DNA of 38,376 nucleotides from Protostelium mycophagum. Taxonomy: Eukaryota > Evosea > Variosea > Protosteliida > Protosteliaceae. Both the position numbers and the translations under genes were made by a program. The DNA is taken from positions 1 through 38,376 of the forward strand of contig MZNV01000629.1 in assembly GCA_002081555.1 (NCBI GenBank), read 5' to 3'. How positions within the stretch are numbered: the first letter of the stretch is position 1; each line of letters begins with the position of its first letter. This document shows positions 10,801 through 22,300 of the stretch, piece by piece. The notes under the pieces are model-generated. The model was not told the origin of the DNA, searched no databases, and was given only the letters and a program-made list of their open reading frames with translations.

Positions 10801-13800
10801 AATAGACAGGTAGTGAGGGCGGAAAGAATGGTGTTCAAGATGCACATGAACAATGAGGCGGTGATGAAGATGAGTGTGGAGGTCCCCTCTATTGGAATAT
10901 TGTTCAACCCACTCTTCATCATGCCCTTCTACACTTTTGCTATGAACGGCATGAACTACATGGTGAGTCGTATTTTGGTGTTTTTCATCTGTATTAATAT
11001 CTGACTATTTATAGTCTAGAGATCTGGGATCATCTACAAGAGCAAGCAAGAGAGTACAAGATGAAATAGAGATCTTGGAAAACCCTAACCTCAGTCACAT
11101 GGTGATCGATATAAATCTGGGAGAGATCAGATTGCACATGGCAGAGAAACCTCAGGATCCTCAATCCAAAGAGGTATATTTACAACGACTATTATGAATA
11201 ACCCTGATTCTACTTTTAGGTTGTGGTGGGAGTCGCCGTCTACATGAAATATTCACTGATCGGCCTGATCAATGAGATCCTCCTCGAAGTGAAAGAATTA
11301 CCCGAAGAGCAGAAACATCAAGGAAGAGACTGGGGATTATTGAAGGGAATAGGTATCGACTTCAGAATGATCGCTCACCCAGACTTCTCCTCTATGTACG
11401 TCTACACCCACCCGCTCAGTCTCGTGTTGACCTACAAGGTGACGTGAAATCCGAGGGAAATTTCGCTGAGATACGACAGGAATACACGATTTTGATGGGA
11501 GTGATGAACTGTTACAATGAGACTGTAAGACAGATGACGGAGCGTGGTGAAGAACTCGAGAATTACAATACCGGGCCAAAACCAATCACGAAGCAACCCA
11601 CGCCCAAGTCCTCAACTATTGGAGGTATTTGTTTGTCTTGTGCAACACCGTTTTAAGATTTTCACTGATAATGACAGGAACACCGTGGTATATGGATATT
11701 GATGTCGGAGGCATGAGAGTCGTTCTGAAGAGCGATTATAAAGAACTGCCCAACTTGTTGGAGTTCTACGTGTCCTCTTTAGGCATGAGAGGATTATACC
11801 CGACTGAGATCAAGACCTTGTTCTTTATCTCTGCCAGGTAAATATTTTGCATAGACCTTTTCACTCATTTTTTCAGATACTACAACTTGGTGAGAGCCTT
11901 CTGGGAGCCACTGATCGAACCTTGTGAATTGAAATTCCACTACAAGTCCAACATCAGAGGAGACATCTGGATCACACTGAAGACACCACCTGTCACAGAA
12001 GTGAACGTGACGGCTGCCATGGGAAAGACTCTCACTTTCTGGTCCGAAGACAGCAAGGGAGCTAAGGAATATTATCCCATCGTACTCAGAAATTTCACAT
12101 CCAAGAGACTCGAATGGAATCTCCCCCTCATGCAACAGAAGCTAGGTAGGAAATTATCTTTATCTACAACGCTGTAAAATGACAAAAACACAGGTGGAAC
12201 CATAGAACCAGGATGCACAGCACCGGTACAAGTCAATTTCACAGACGTGAAAGATCTTGCAGAATTTGCCGAGTCCAAATTGGACATCAAACTAAGCAGT
12301 GACTTTAAGCTCAACAAACTCGCAATTCTCGACCAGAGTGTTGCCTTATTCACGATGAAGAAGGGATCATCTTCTGTTGCGGATAAATTGATTTACGATA
12401 TCACCTTTAGAGAGAACAGGAGGTTGATCACCGTCAGATCTGTTGTCAGAATCATCAACAAGAGCAAAGTTCCTCTTGAGGTATATATAACCCACAAAAT
12501 TTTCTCCAGTGTAAATGAAAGAGTATAAAATCTCATACCCCGACAGATGTGCGCCGAACTTAGTCCAGATGGAAAACACAACCCCAACAACACGCTGCGC
12601 TACAACCACCCCAAGCCCCTCCTCCCGGGTGGTGACGCGTCAGTCCCCTCAGAATACGTCGAGGCGGGTTCCATATTCTTCAGGCCCGTAGCGGACGAGA
12701 AAGGACAATACGCTTGGTCAAACGGTATCAACTGCACCGATCTACAACCGTCTCGTTTGGATCTGGGATACCATCTCAAATCTGGAGGTAATCTTGGTCA
12801 ATTCGACATGTGATGACATGATCGCAGGACAGAATTACTATTTGAGATGTGATGTGCATGGAGATCACAATTCCTTCTCCACAAAGATGTTCACCTTCTA
12901 TGTAACTGATCCACTCACGATAGACAACTTGTTGCCTTGTGATTTGGATTATGAAATCATCGGTACTCAGTTCACCGGAACCGTATGTCTTCCATCATCC
13001 ACATCTATATTCTCAACATCAAACAATGAGCCACAATTTTACATTGCGCAACTCACACTAGACAGGTTAAATCACAACAAGAAAAGCCAGTGAATGACAG
13101 CCCCGCCACAGCATACGCCACCATACGTGTCAAGATCCCCGGAAGCGACTACTCCCCCCCAATCCAATTAGATTTGGAGGAAGGCTCCTTCCAGGTTCCC
13201 ATGGAGAACAGAGATATCGAATTGTTCTTCGAGAGGTCACCACACAGAGGATCTTCACTGTTGACAATTTACGCGAAGCACTGGATCGTCAACAGAAGTG
13301 AATTCAGGTTGCATCTATTCGAAAGCAAATCTATACGCCCTTCAAATAAGGATGGAGCCAAGGTGAATTTCCACGTATTTCCCATGAAATCTCACGGAAA
13401 TTTCAGGTGGAGACCACGCTCCAACCGCAGCGCCCGATCAAAGACTGGCAGCCTGAATGGTACGACTTGGACACCATCAACAAGGCCCAGCCTTTCATTT
13501 TCTCCACGATGAACAAGAAATTGACCGGTGGACGTGTGGAGAAGGCTTATATCCAAATCAATGATTCAGAGAAATCTGAAGACATCAGATTCGATGTGAT
13601 CGATGCTGGAGAATTGCAGATCTTTGACACGGGCAGAACGAGGTGAAGAACTGTTCTTGATCATTTTATCTGCTACAAGGATGTAATATTGTGCAGGTGC
13701 TTCAGATTGGGCATTCACGTCAAATTGGCCGATGGAAAGATGAAGAGAACAAAGATAGTCACAATAACACCGAGAATCGTTCTCATCAATAACATGGGAA

Positions 13801-16800
13801 GAACATTGTTCTTCAAGCAGGTAAATATCATTTTACACATCACAAAGTTTTGCCACATTACCACAAAACGAAGCTAATAGATAAGGTGGGTACCGAGGAG
13901 GTACATTCCATAGAGAACCAGAAGTTTGTGCCTTACCACTTCCTCACTGCTGGAAAAGAACAGATCTCCATCTCTTTTGAGCAAGAAGAAGGATGGTCAT
14001 GGTCTGGTGGACTCGAGATCACTACAATCGGAGAGACTTACCTCAAACTCACACATCTTGAAACCAACATTGAATACTTCGTGCGAGTAGACATCGCCAT
14101 GCAGAACAACAGCATCTTCTCTGTGCAATTCAACCCCAAGAAGCTCGGAATTTTCCCATACAGAATCGAGAACCAGACCAGACAGGTACTGTCATTCTGA
14201 CACTTTGACACTGACACGTGTCAGCGCATCACCTTGTGGCAGACCGAAAACGACCAGACATCCAGGGTGATCAACCCCGGAGATCATCTCAATTACGCCT
14301 GGGACGAGCCTTCTAAGCCCAGATTCTTGCAGTTGCAGTTTGATGACGTCAACAAGCCTTTCCAAGTATCCCTCGATAGAGTGGAATACAACCAGTTCCC
14401 TGGAAGTATTTATGCTGGCGAGGTGACTTGATTCTGATTATTTGTACTATTATTATCTCTGGTTATTTGATAAAAGATGAGTATATACGTGGAACTAAAA
14501 ATAGTAACAGGTCACCATTGAGAGTAAGACGCGTATCTTATGGATAAAGGACTATAGAAGTCACATGGCAGTGATCGACAGACAAGCCAGAGATAAATTC
14601 GAAGAAAACGAAGTCAAGACCATGATCAAGATTGTTGTACCTCAGGTACTATTTCCCGCCAAAATTCGAAATTCAAATTAAACCCAACAGATCGGTATCT
14701 CCATTGTAGACCCACACCCCAAGGAGCTCTTATTCGTCTCCATGGAAGGAATGTGCTTGGAATATGACACATCTGCATCCAAAACGAGCATTAATTTGAC
14801 CATGGAGCACCTTCAGGTAGACAATCAGCTCTATATGACCCCCTTCCCCGTCATGTTGGTGCCTAAAGAGAACCCTGAGAAGCCAAACTTTTTGGAATTG
14901 AGCTACAGACAGTCCAATATCTACGAAACTGTCCAGTTTATTGATGGTTTCATGGTGAACGTTCAGAAAGTTGAGGTACGATTTCATTTCACAATGAGGT
15001 GATATCGACATTCATAGTTGTGCATTGACGCCGCACTTCTCAACTCCCTCTTGCATCTTCAGGAGTCGGTGATGGCATCCAACACGACCAACATAGAGGA
15101 CCAGAGCATATGCATACAGCGTGATGACATCAAGAAGCCCATGTACTTGAAGCTGTTCTTCATCTCGCCCATTGCCGCAGAATTTTCCTTTACATATCCC
15201 GCTTATAAAGCGGAGAAGGAGGATTACCTCAAATTATGGGTCTCACCATTGATCGGAAGCTTGCCCAACATCGATAGGAGTTCCTTGGTCTTGAAGCCCA
15301 TTTATTTGGAACACCCTGTCTACGAAGAGAACCAACTGATACAAGTGAGTAACATATTTATTATCTTAGATTGTGGTTGTTGCGGCTCAATTATGAAGGC
15401 ACAGCCATAATATTTAGCCTTTGGAATATTAACAATAGCAGGTGTTACAAACTCACTACATCAATACCGCCATCAGAGAGTCCTACAAACTGGTCGGTGC
15501 GGTGGATCTCGTGGCTAACCCTTTCCGTTTTGTGGGCACAGTTGCCGAAGGAGTGAAGGACCTGTTGGTCACCGGACCCCAGAAAGCCATGGGAAAATCC
15601 AAATCCACAGCAGAACACGAGCAGTACGAATCAGAGTGAGTCTTTTCGGTATTGAATTCTCCATATTGATGGAGCTAGACGTAAAGAAGAAGAGGAGAAG
15701 GAGAAGAAGAGACAACATGCCAGAGAAGCGGCACCACCAGAGTACCAGAGAGCCCTGGAGACATTCGAGAGAGTGCCAGGATTCAGACAGACGATTGGAG
15801 AAGGATTCTGGGAACTTGGTCATGGATTCGCTACCGGAGTCACCGGAGTTGTAAAGGACCCCATAAGAGGGTCAGTGCATAATGATGACGTGGCAATTAG
15901 TCCGCAGCTGCTGCAAATCATACCTTTTCCACGAAATGAAAAGAAACTCTGATGCTGATGGATTACAGAGCCAAGAAGGATGGGCCAGTCGGTATGGTTA
16001 CCGGTGTTGCTAAGGGACTGTTCGGCATCATCAAGAAGCCCGCACACGGAATGCACGTTTTTGGCGGGAAAGCGGCGAAGGCTGTTGTGCCTCATGCCAG
16101 AGCACAAGATGACCAGACACACAGGAGAAGACTTCCAAGGTGAGTTTCCGGAAATTCCGGGGAAAACTCATTGAAATTCCGCAGATATTTCGGAAACTCG
16201 CGCATTTTGGAGCCTTACAATTTGGACATGGCTTATGGACAGTTTGTCCTCGTCGTCATATCAGGAGCGGCCTATGCAGATGAAGATTGCATGCACAATC
16301 TCATTGTGGATGACAAACTGTATCTCATCACCGACTTCAGAGTGGTGTGCCTCAACATTGATGACTTCTCTATCAGATGGCAGATCTCACACAAGGATAT
16401 TATCAAGATCAACAATGAATATCCCAAAGTTACCCTAGATGAAGGAAGATCTGATTACGTCTGCGATTCGCATCACTGCGAATTTTTGGTGAGTTTACAA
16501 CCCGACAAATCTCACGAGTACAAGTCTGATCCAAACAGGATGACAGCTGCACTTGTCCGATCCCACTAGAGGCCAAGACGGGCAGGAGGTTCTTAATCGA
16601 CTCCACCGAGAGAGAATTCCCGATGCTTTGGGCCAGTCTCTTCAAGAGCTGGTCTTTCTGGCACCGTATTGCCACACCACCAGAGCTCCAGTTTGAAGTT
16701 GAGAAGACCGGAAGCGAGCAGGGACTCGCACACCAGAATTTCATCAAGAGAGAACTGACCTTCTTTGGAGCGATGGATCTGTCCCACAAGATCAACCTCG

Positions 16801-16913
16801 TCGAAGAGGAGAAGTTCATCACGGATGTTCCAGCTGGAGAGAAGCAGGAAACCAAGTTGAAGCACTCTCAGATGACCAACTCGAAGGTGTACAATGAGGT
16901 TTTGCCCCAATAA
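4818..16913 (+). CDS. VPS13: VPS13-family bridge-like lipid-transfer protein with internal C2-like domain
   Basis: The start at 4818 (MLLEGVVSTVLNKVLGQY) matches the usual VPS13/chorein N-terminus; an upstream in-frame ATG at 4733 is less likely. Domains in order: chorein N-terminal region (4818 to about 5150, with FWSG / HISLENLQLK joined across intron 4917-4952); extended chorein rod (WILKPL, KPRAWWRFA); C2-like domain (about 10081-10560); VAB/SHR-binding region (about 11950-14430, AKHWIVNRSEFRLHLFES, FPYRIENQTRQ); APT1-like segment (about 14695-15330, VDNQLYMTPFPVMLV); ATG2_C-like segment (about 15430-16140, GVTGVVKDPIRG, GVAKGLFGIIKKPAHG); PH-like end (about 16185-16490). The product is about 3,400 residues from more than 30 exons, and I could follow frame and splice signals throughout, so the gene looks intact. 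VPS13 proteins move bulk phospholipid between membranes at contact sites; that role is inherited from the family. It is convergent with the Stealth gene, 125 bp apart. Confidence 0.93.
4917..4952 (+). other. 36-nt minimal intron in VPS13
   Basis: gtatgc...accacag, joining FWSG to HISLENLQLK at a point fixed by VPS13 conservation. This gives a well-supported lower size for introns in this genome. Confidence 0.85.
6300..6308 (+). repeat. First of a dispersed family of GTTGTAGAT / ATCTACAAC 9-mers
   Basis: Exact copies outside coding sequence start at 6300, 6513(-), 7051, 7666, 7998, 10237, 12162(-), 16941, 17997(-), 19307(-), 31441, 32596(-), 35789(-) and 36644; (-) means ATCTACAAC on the given strand. 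Copies within exons start at 2856(-), 7785, 12740(-), 19870, 23102, 25242, 32265(-) and 36800(-). Many extend to CGTTGTAGAT. At 7666 and 32596 the TAG is the 3' splice site of the host intron; most other copies are mid-intron. Near-copies with GTTGTAGA plus another base occur at about 1756, 30528, 30896, 31200, 32443 and 37821. Confidence 0.85.
10081..10560 (+). other. C2-like domain inserted in VPS13
   Basis: Residues around LVLGVRGIDKMDRFGLSDPF and, after the intron 10222-10270, the IVVECYDWNKVESRHFIGSV stretch have the C2 pattern: a beta strand, then L-x-x-x-D-x-x-G-x-SDPF, then V-x-D-W-x-x-x-x-x-x-IG. The calcium-site acidic residues are partly present (D of KMDRFG, D of SDPF, D of YDW). 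C2 domains are known inside some plant VPS13 proteins but not in the yeast or human standard forms, so this is an architectural variant. Confidence 0.7.
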
Positions 16914-16914
16914 A
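16909..16914 (+). terminator. AATAAA overlapping the VPS13 stop codon
   Basis: The hexamer includes the TAA stop (16911-16913). If it is used, the 3' UTR would be only a few tens of nt, consistent with the 125-bp gap to the convergent Stealth gene. Confidence 0.45.
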
Positions 16915-17038
16915 TGATTAATTTAATATCGAATATAAGAGTTGTAGATGCGAGTCATTTACGCAAGAACAGAAAAAACCAGGAAATTATGTTCAAATCT
17001 TTTTTATAAATAAGTTTCTGGCAACATCAGAAAAATCC

Positions 17039-19206
17039 TCAAAACTTCTCAAAAGGCATCTTCTCGAAGAAGTGTTTCTCCAGAAATATTGTCAAGTTGT
17101 ACGTCATCGCTTCTACCATCTCTGGGGTTGGGTCGGTTGTGTCGTCGTTCAGACATAACTGTGGTGGTTTGGGATTTTCGTCGGTGTACACGTCCAGTCC
17201 CTCTAACTTGTTGTCCCACAGGTGGTGAAGTGTACCTGTTCCTTTCGCCCTCACCGCAAATTGGTATTTCATGAGTCCTTTAACGGCTTTTTCGCGCTTG
17301 ACCGGGTCCTCGGGGAGTATGACGTCGTAACCACGCTCTGTCGTGTACAAAATTCTGGTGAGAAGGCAGTCTCCACAACTCGACTGTAAAATGTCAGATG
17401 GACATTAAACCAGCTAAAATTTTTTGTACTTTCGGATTTCTCACCTTCACGAGAGCCATCAGAACATTGTTTGTGACATTTTTGTTTTGATAAATTGTTT
17501 CTTTCAAACACGTTTTCGTGTCCTTTTCTGAGCACACTTTTTTGTTTAGCAGACAGAAGGGCCCGTCCATCGAAGTCCATCTAAAGTTGAAAGCCTCCGG
17601 AGTGGGGAGTCCCACTTGCCGCAGAAATTTGTCCATAACCTCTTTGTTTGTATATTCCGGTGTCCTCTGTGTTGTTGGCTTGGCCAAGTCGCGGTATAGA
17701 AGTTGAAATTCTGATGCGCTGATGACCCCATCGTCATTGTCGTCCAGTTTCAACTTGAAATAACTCCATAGAGCGGCTTCTCTGTGCTTCTCCACCATAT
17801 AATGTGCGGTGAGAAGCCATGCGTCTGATTGATGCCCTTCTCTTCTGAATCTAAAAGTGGCGGTCTCCATCTTGTTTAGGGGAAACTGGGCGAAAACTTC
17901 ACTGGAAGTTTTCAGATAAAAATTGAATTTTTATTTTCAAAGCGATAATCAAGTGGATTTTACTGAGTAAAAAAATCAAAAAGTAAATTTCGGTCAATCT
18001 ACAACTAATCCCCCACCTCATGATATTCTTCGGAACAAATCTTGCGAAATGTGACAGGTTCCCTCTGCCCCTCGGTGTGAACATCTGATTCAGCAACCAG
18101 ACAGACATCATCAAGAATGGATACTGGTCTTCCAGAGTCTGTGCCTCAAGCAGGCTGAGCCGCGTGCTGTTTCGTTTAATCGTCCACCCTGAAATCGCAA
18201 AAGTTGGGCCAAAGAGGGGTGAGGTGAGGTCTGATATGGTGTGAGGGCTTGACAGGAACATGTCGTCGCTAAGGTACAAGAGCTGTCAAAAATGTCAATT
18301 CAAGTCGCATAAAAAAAAACTCACGCCCTCCGATTCGCTTTGCACACGGAACAACTGTGATTCAATAGCTACAGAGTTATATGTTGGTAAACAGGCCTTT
18401 GATCTCTCCTCAAAGTAATCTTCAGGAGTGATGGCGAATAAACGACTCTCTTCTGCCTTTTTGAGATCGAGCCAATCAGGCGCGACCTTTCTCACATTCC
18501 CATTCTTGTCTTCGACCTGCACATCGTCATGTCTTGAAACTCAAAGGAACCACTCACGCTGTTTAATATCAAGAACATCTTCTGGTAAAATCTCTTTGCA
18601 AACATGTGCACACTTCTGATGGAATATTTTAGTTCCCCGTGGTCGGTGTACCTGTTTTTTTTGAATTTTGAAATCCAGTCTCCCTTGTTGAGGACACTGT
18701 CAGCAGCATAGGCATTCTGCTCTGAATTATAGGCAGGATCGCTTCCGTTCACCCCTGTAGTGAGTCAGTAAAGTTGACGGAATGTGAAAAATGGAAGATT
18801 GAAATTACATACAAGACCAGACAATGTCCACTTTGGGGGTTGACAAAATGGTTCCGTTCTTAATGCGCCCGTGAGAAATCCAATCATCCTCCCAACCACT
18901 CAATGTGACACCTTCTATACAATCTTCCATCGTCTTCCGTCTCATTTCTGGGAGTTGTTGTATGTTCTCTCGGAGCCTGCGGCATTTACCGTCAAAGAGT
19001 GTCTTCTTCGTGTTATTGGGTGAAGTTATTGGATCACTTAGAGGATCGTCGATTACTGATACATTTACACCCGGTGCGAGAATATAAAGAGTAAAGACAG
19101 TGACTGAAAGGAATAGAAGTGCTTTTCTGCCTTGAGACCCTTTCATGTTTCTCGATCGCTTCCTTGTTTGTGGTGTGTACCTCTCAGACCTCCAACGGTC
19201 AAACAA
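17039..19206 (-). CDS. Stealth-family sugar-1-phosphate transferase (GNPTAB-like) with EF-hand
   Basis: Type II membrane protein with an N-terminal signal anchor (ALLFLSVTVFTLYILAPGV). All four Stealth regions are visible: CR1 VDIVWSWVNGSDP (W-V completed across the intron at about 18757-18815); CR2 HGELKYSIRSV, then LPTYNSVAIESQLFRV and LLYLSDDMF; CR3 FVPKNIMREVFAQFPLNK and ATFRFRREG; CR4 PPQLCLNDDTTD and FLEKHFFEKMPFEKF at the end. An EF-hand loop (DDNDDGVISASEF) lies between CR3 and CR4, as in animal GlcNAc-1-phosphotransferase alpha/beta. About six exons. The family transfers GlcNAc-1-phosphate to glycans in the Golgi (mannose-6-phosphate tagging in animals; phosphoglycosylation in Dictyostelium). 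The exact acceptor here is unknown. It lies downstream of, and on the same strand as, the giant gene, 135 bp away. Confidence 0.88.
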
Positions 19207-19341
19207 ACACGCGTGTCATTCGCATGAAAAAGATAGATCGGATCTATCACTTCCATAAAATTCCGATGGATTTCGTAAAAACAAAGTAAGGTGAAGCTTA
19301 TAGTGCATCTACAACTGAGACTTATCTGTTTATTTGCCAGT
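19207..19341 (-). promoter_or_regulatory. Intergenic interval: giant-gene 3' end and Stealth promoter
   Basis: 135 bp between the stop of the giant minus-strand gene and the Stealth start. It contains a minus-strand AATAAA (19329-19334) for the former and one copy of the dispersed 9-mer (19307-19315). The Stealth promoter must be in or near here. Confidence 0.5.
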
Positions 19342-22300
19342 TCACCTATTTAAAATATAGCTGTTGACTCCAGTCGTTGCAACGCGTGAGATAGTATCAT
19401 TTCTCAGAGTGCCGTCGCTCACAAAGACCGTAACACTTTTCACCAAAGCATCTCTGGCCATGCTGTTCAGGTCTGTCCCCGCGGGCTCGGTAAAGACGAC
19501 ACTTGACCCGACCACAGAGGCCGGGACCGTATTCCAAATATCTCCGTTGCTGCAGATGAATTCTAAGCCGTATTGGGTGCATTTAAATCGGAGGATATAC
19601 GCCGTGTCTCCTGGGCTGCTCGTCATGGATGTCACATAGCTGTACGATCCCCTTGAATCAAATGAGAGTGTTCGGTATCCCACGTTGTTTCGTATCATGT
19701 TTTGTAGGGTATCGGGAGAAGAGGTGAAGGCGGAGCTGGACAATTTCATGTTCGGGTAGATATCGAAAAGTTGTCCGTTGGTTACGTTCAAGACTTGTCC
19801 AACGATCTGAGTTTCGATTATGGGTACATAGGTGGACCCCGAACCCGAGGAGCCTAGGACCAGGGAGGTGTTGTAGATGAATCCGATCTGGTCGCTGGTA
19901 AATCCGGTGCAGGAAGCCAAAATATGACATCTCGCCGCTAAAGCTCCGGTATCGTTCATCCACGTAGACGAGATGGATAACGATGTTGTGGTGGTGTACA
20001 TCCTGAAAGTCTGACCATTGCTACAGGACATGTGCGTGTCATTTGAAGAGCACGTAGGATTGAGTGTGTACAACGTAGTTATCGAAGAAGCTACGGATGA
20101 CTGTAAATCAGACGCTAAGGCTCCGGTCGAATCGAAAGCGGTGCAGTTCTCTTGTTGCACGCAAGCTGCAGCGAGCCAGTTGAGAGGTCCTCTGCTAAAT
20201 GAGATCGGGTTTGACACCGTGGAGGAGGTGTATGAGGTATAATTCCTCTGTTGATTAGCGCACTGCACCAGCTGTCCCGTGATCGTGCAAGTGTACGGAC
20301 CAACAGTTCGCATCCATAATGATACGCCCTGTTGTGGCGATGTATAAGATGAGCCGGTCTTGAGAGTCCCGGAATTATCAAATGCTGTACAGTCTTGCAC
20401 CTGTCCACAGATCTTGGCCATATTGGTGAGGGATCCGAATGCGTTGATGTTGATGCTCGTATTGTACACAAGATTATATGTGGGAATCATGCTGTAGGAA
20501 CTACCATCTACGCACCGAAGAGTTCCCCCATTAGATGAGCACAAGAAAGGTGCTTGAACCATGACATAAGCCCACGTATAATCTGAAGAGCTGGTGGGTG
20601 GATTTGGTCTGGCAAACTGGTTAAATAACGGGACCCGTCCTTGCAGTACACTTCGGTTCCATCTTCAATGCAGTAATGTTTGATGTACAGAGTCCTTCCG
20701 TCAGAGGCTGAATCCACAGGCATACTGGCAAACATCGTATTTCCATCGGAATCGAATGATCGGCAATTCGGATCTACAGCACAGGCCAGCGCAAGAGATG
20801 CAGGATCTGTCGGCAGCCCAGTCTGGATGGAGAACCCGATGATATAACTGTTCAAAAGAATCTTGAAGATAGATCCATTGTTGCAGACAAGAGAATTGAG
20901 GGATGGGTAAGCCTGGCATTCAAATCCAGCAGTAGTTGCATTTACAACAGTCGCAGATGAGGTTTGCGTTGTTTGGGTTGTAGTACTCTGTGTATTTGTA
21001 GAGGAAGAGGACGAAGTTTCTGTAGTTGAAGCAGCAACTGTAGATGACGCAGCCACAGTGGAAGTCTGTGCAATTGTAGTTTGTGCCTGAGTTGTGGACT
21101 GTGCCTCAGTGGATGATTGTGCCACGGTAGTCTGATACTGAGAGGTAGACTGAACCACAGAAGAGGTTTGGGCAATTGATGTTTGGGCTTCCGTAGATGA
21201 TTGCGCTACTGTAGATGTCTGGTCTTCTGTAGATGATTGCGCTACTGTAGATGTCTGGGCTTCTGTAGATGTTTGCACTACTGTAGATGTCTGGGCTTCC
21301 GTAGATGATTGTGCTACTGTAGATGTCTGGTCTTCTGTAGATGTCTGAGCTTGACTTGTGCTTTGTGCTTCTGTGGATGTCTGGGCTTCTGTAGATGTTT
21401 GCACTACTGTAGATGTCTGAGCTTGACTTGAGCTTTGTGCTTCTGTAGATGATTGTGCTACTGTAGATGTCTGGGCTTCTGTAGATGATTGCGCTACTGT
21501 AGATATCTGGTCTTCTGTAGATGTCTGAGCTTGACTTGTGCTTTGTGCTTCTGTGGATGTCTGGGCTTCTGAAGACGTTTGCGCTACTGTAGATGTCTGG
21601 GCTTCTGTAGATGTCTGAGCTTGACTTGAGCTTTGTGCTTCTGTAGATGATTGTGCTACTGTAGATGTCTGGGCTACTGTAGATGTCTGGGCTTCTGTAG
21701 ATGTCTGGGCTTCTGTAGATGTCTGAGCTTGACTTGAGCTTTGTGCTTCTGTAGATGATTGTGCTACTGTAGATGTCATGTCGATAGAAGAGGACCAAGC
21801 TGCTGTAGATGTGTCGACTTCTGTTGTTGTATCGGCAGCTGTGGAGGTTGCAGCCACAGTGGAAGTCTGTGCAATTGTAGTCTGTGCTTGGCTAGTGGAC
21901 TGCGCCACAGTGGATGACTGGAAGGCGGAAGTAGTTTGGAACTCTGTTGTAGTCTGCGCCTGGCTTGTAGTTTGGAATATTGAAGTGGTTTGTAAAGTCG
22001 TTGTCTGAGCTATTGAAGTGCTTGCCGCTACGCTGGATGTCTGCGCCTCAGTTGTGCTTGCGACCATTGAAGAGGTCTGCATCTCTGTTGTAGTGTCATA
22101 CTCAGTAGAGCTCAATTGTATTGTTGATGTGCCAAATATGGTGCTACTTTGTTCAAATACACTCGTGCTGGCCGCTTCTGATGTCGAGTAGAAGACAGTG
22201 CTGGTTGCGGCCTCTGAAGTAGTTTGAAATTCAGTGGAGGAATATGCTACGGTCGAAGAAGGCTGTACGGTAGTTGTATAAGGGGAAGTACTTGTCTGTG

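Noticed and set aside
21106-21798. 230-codon alternative minus-strand frame rich in DIYRSPDIYSS
   Set aside because: It is the 18-bp mucin repeat read in another frame; repetition alone keeps it open.
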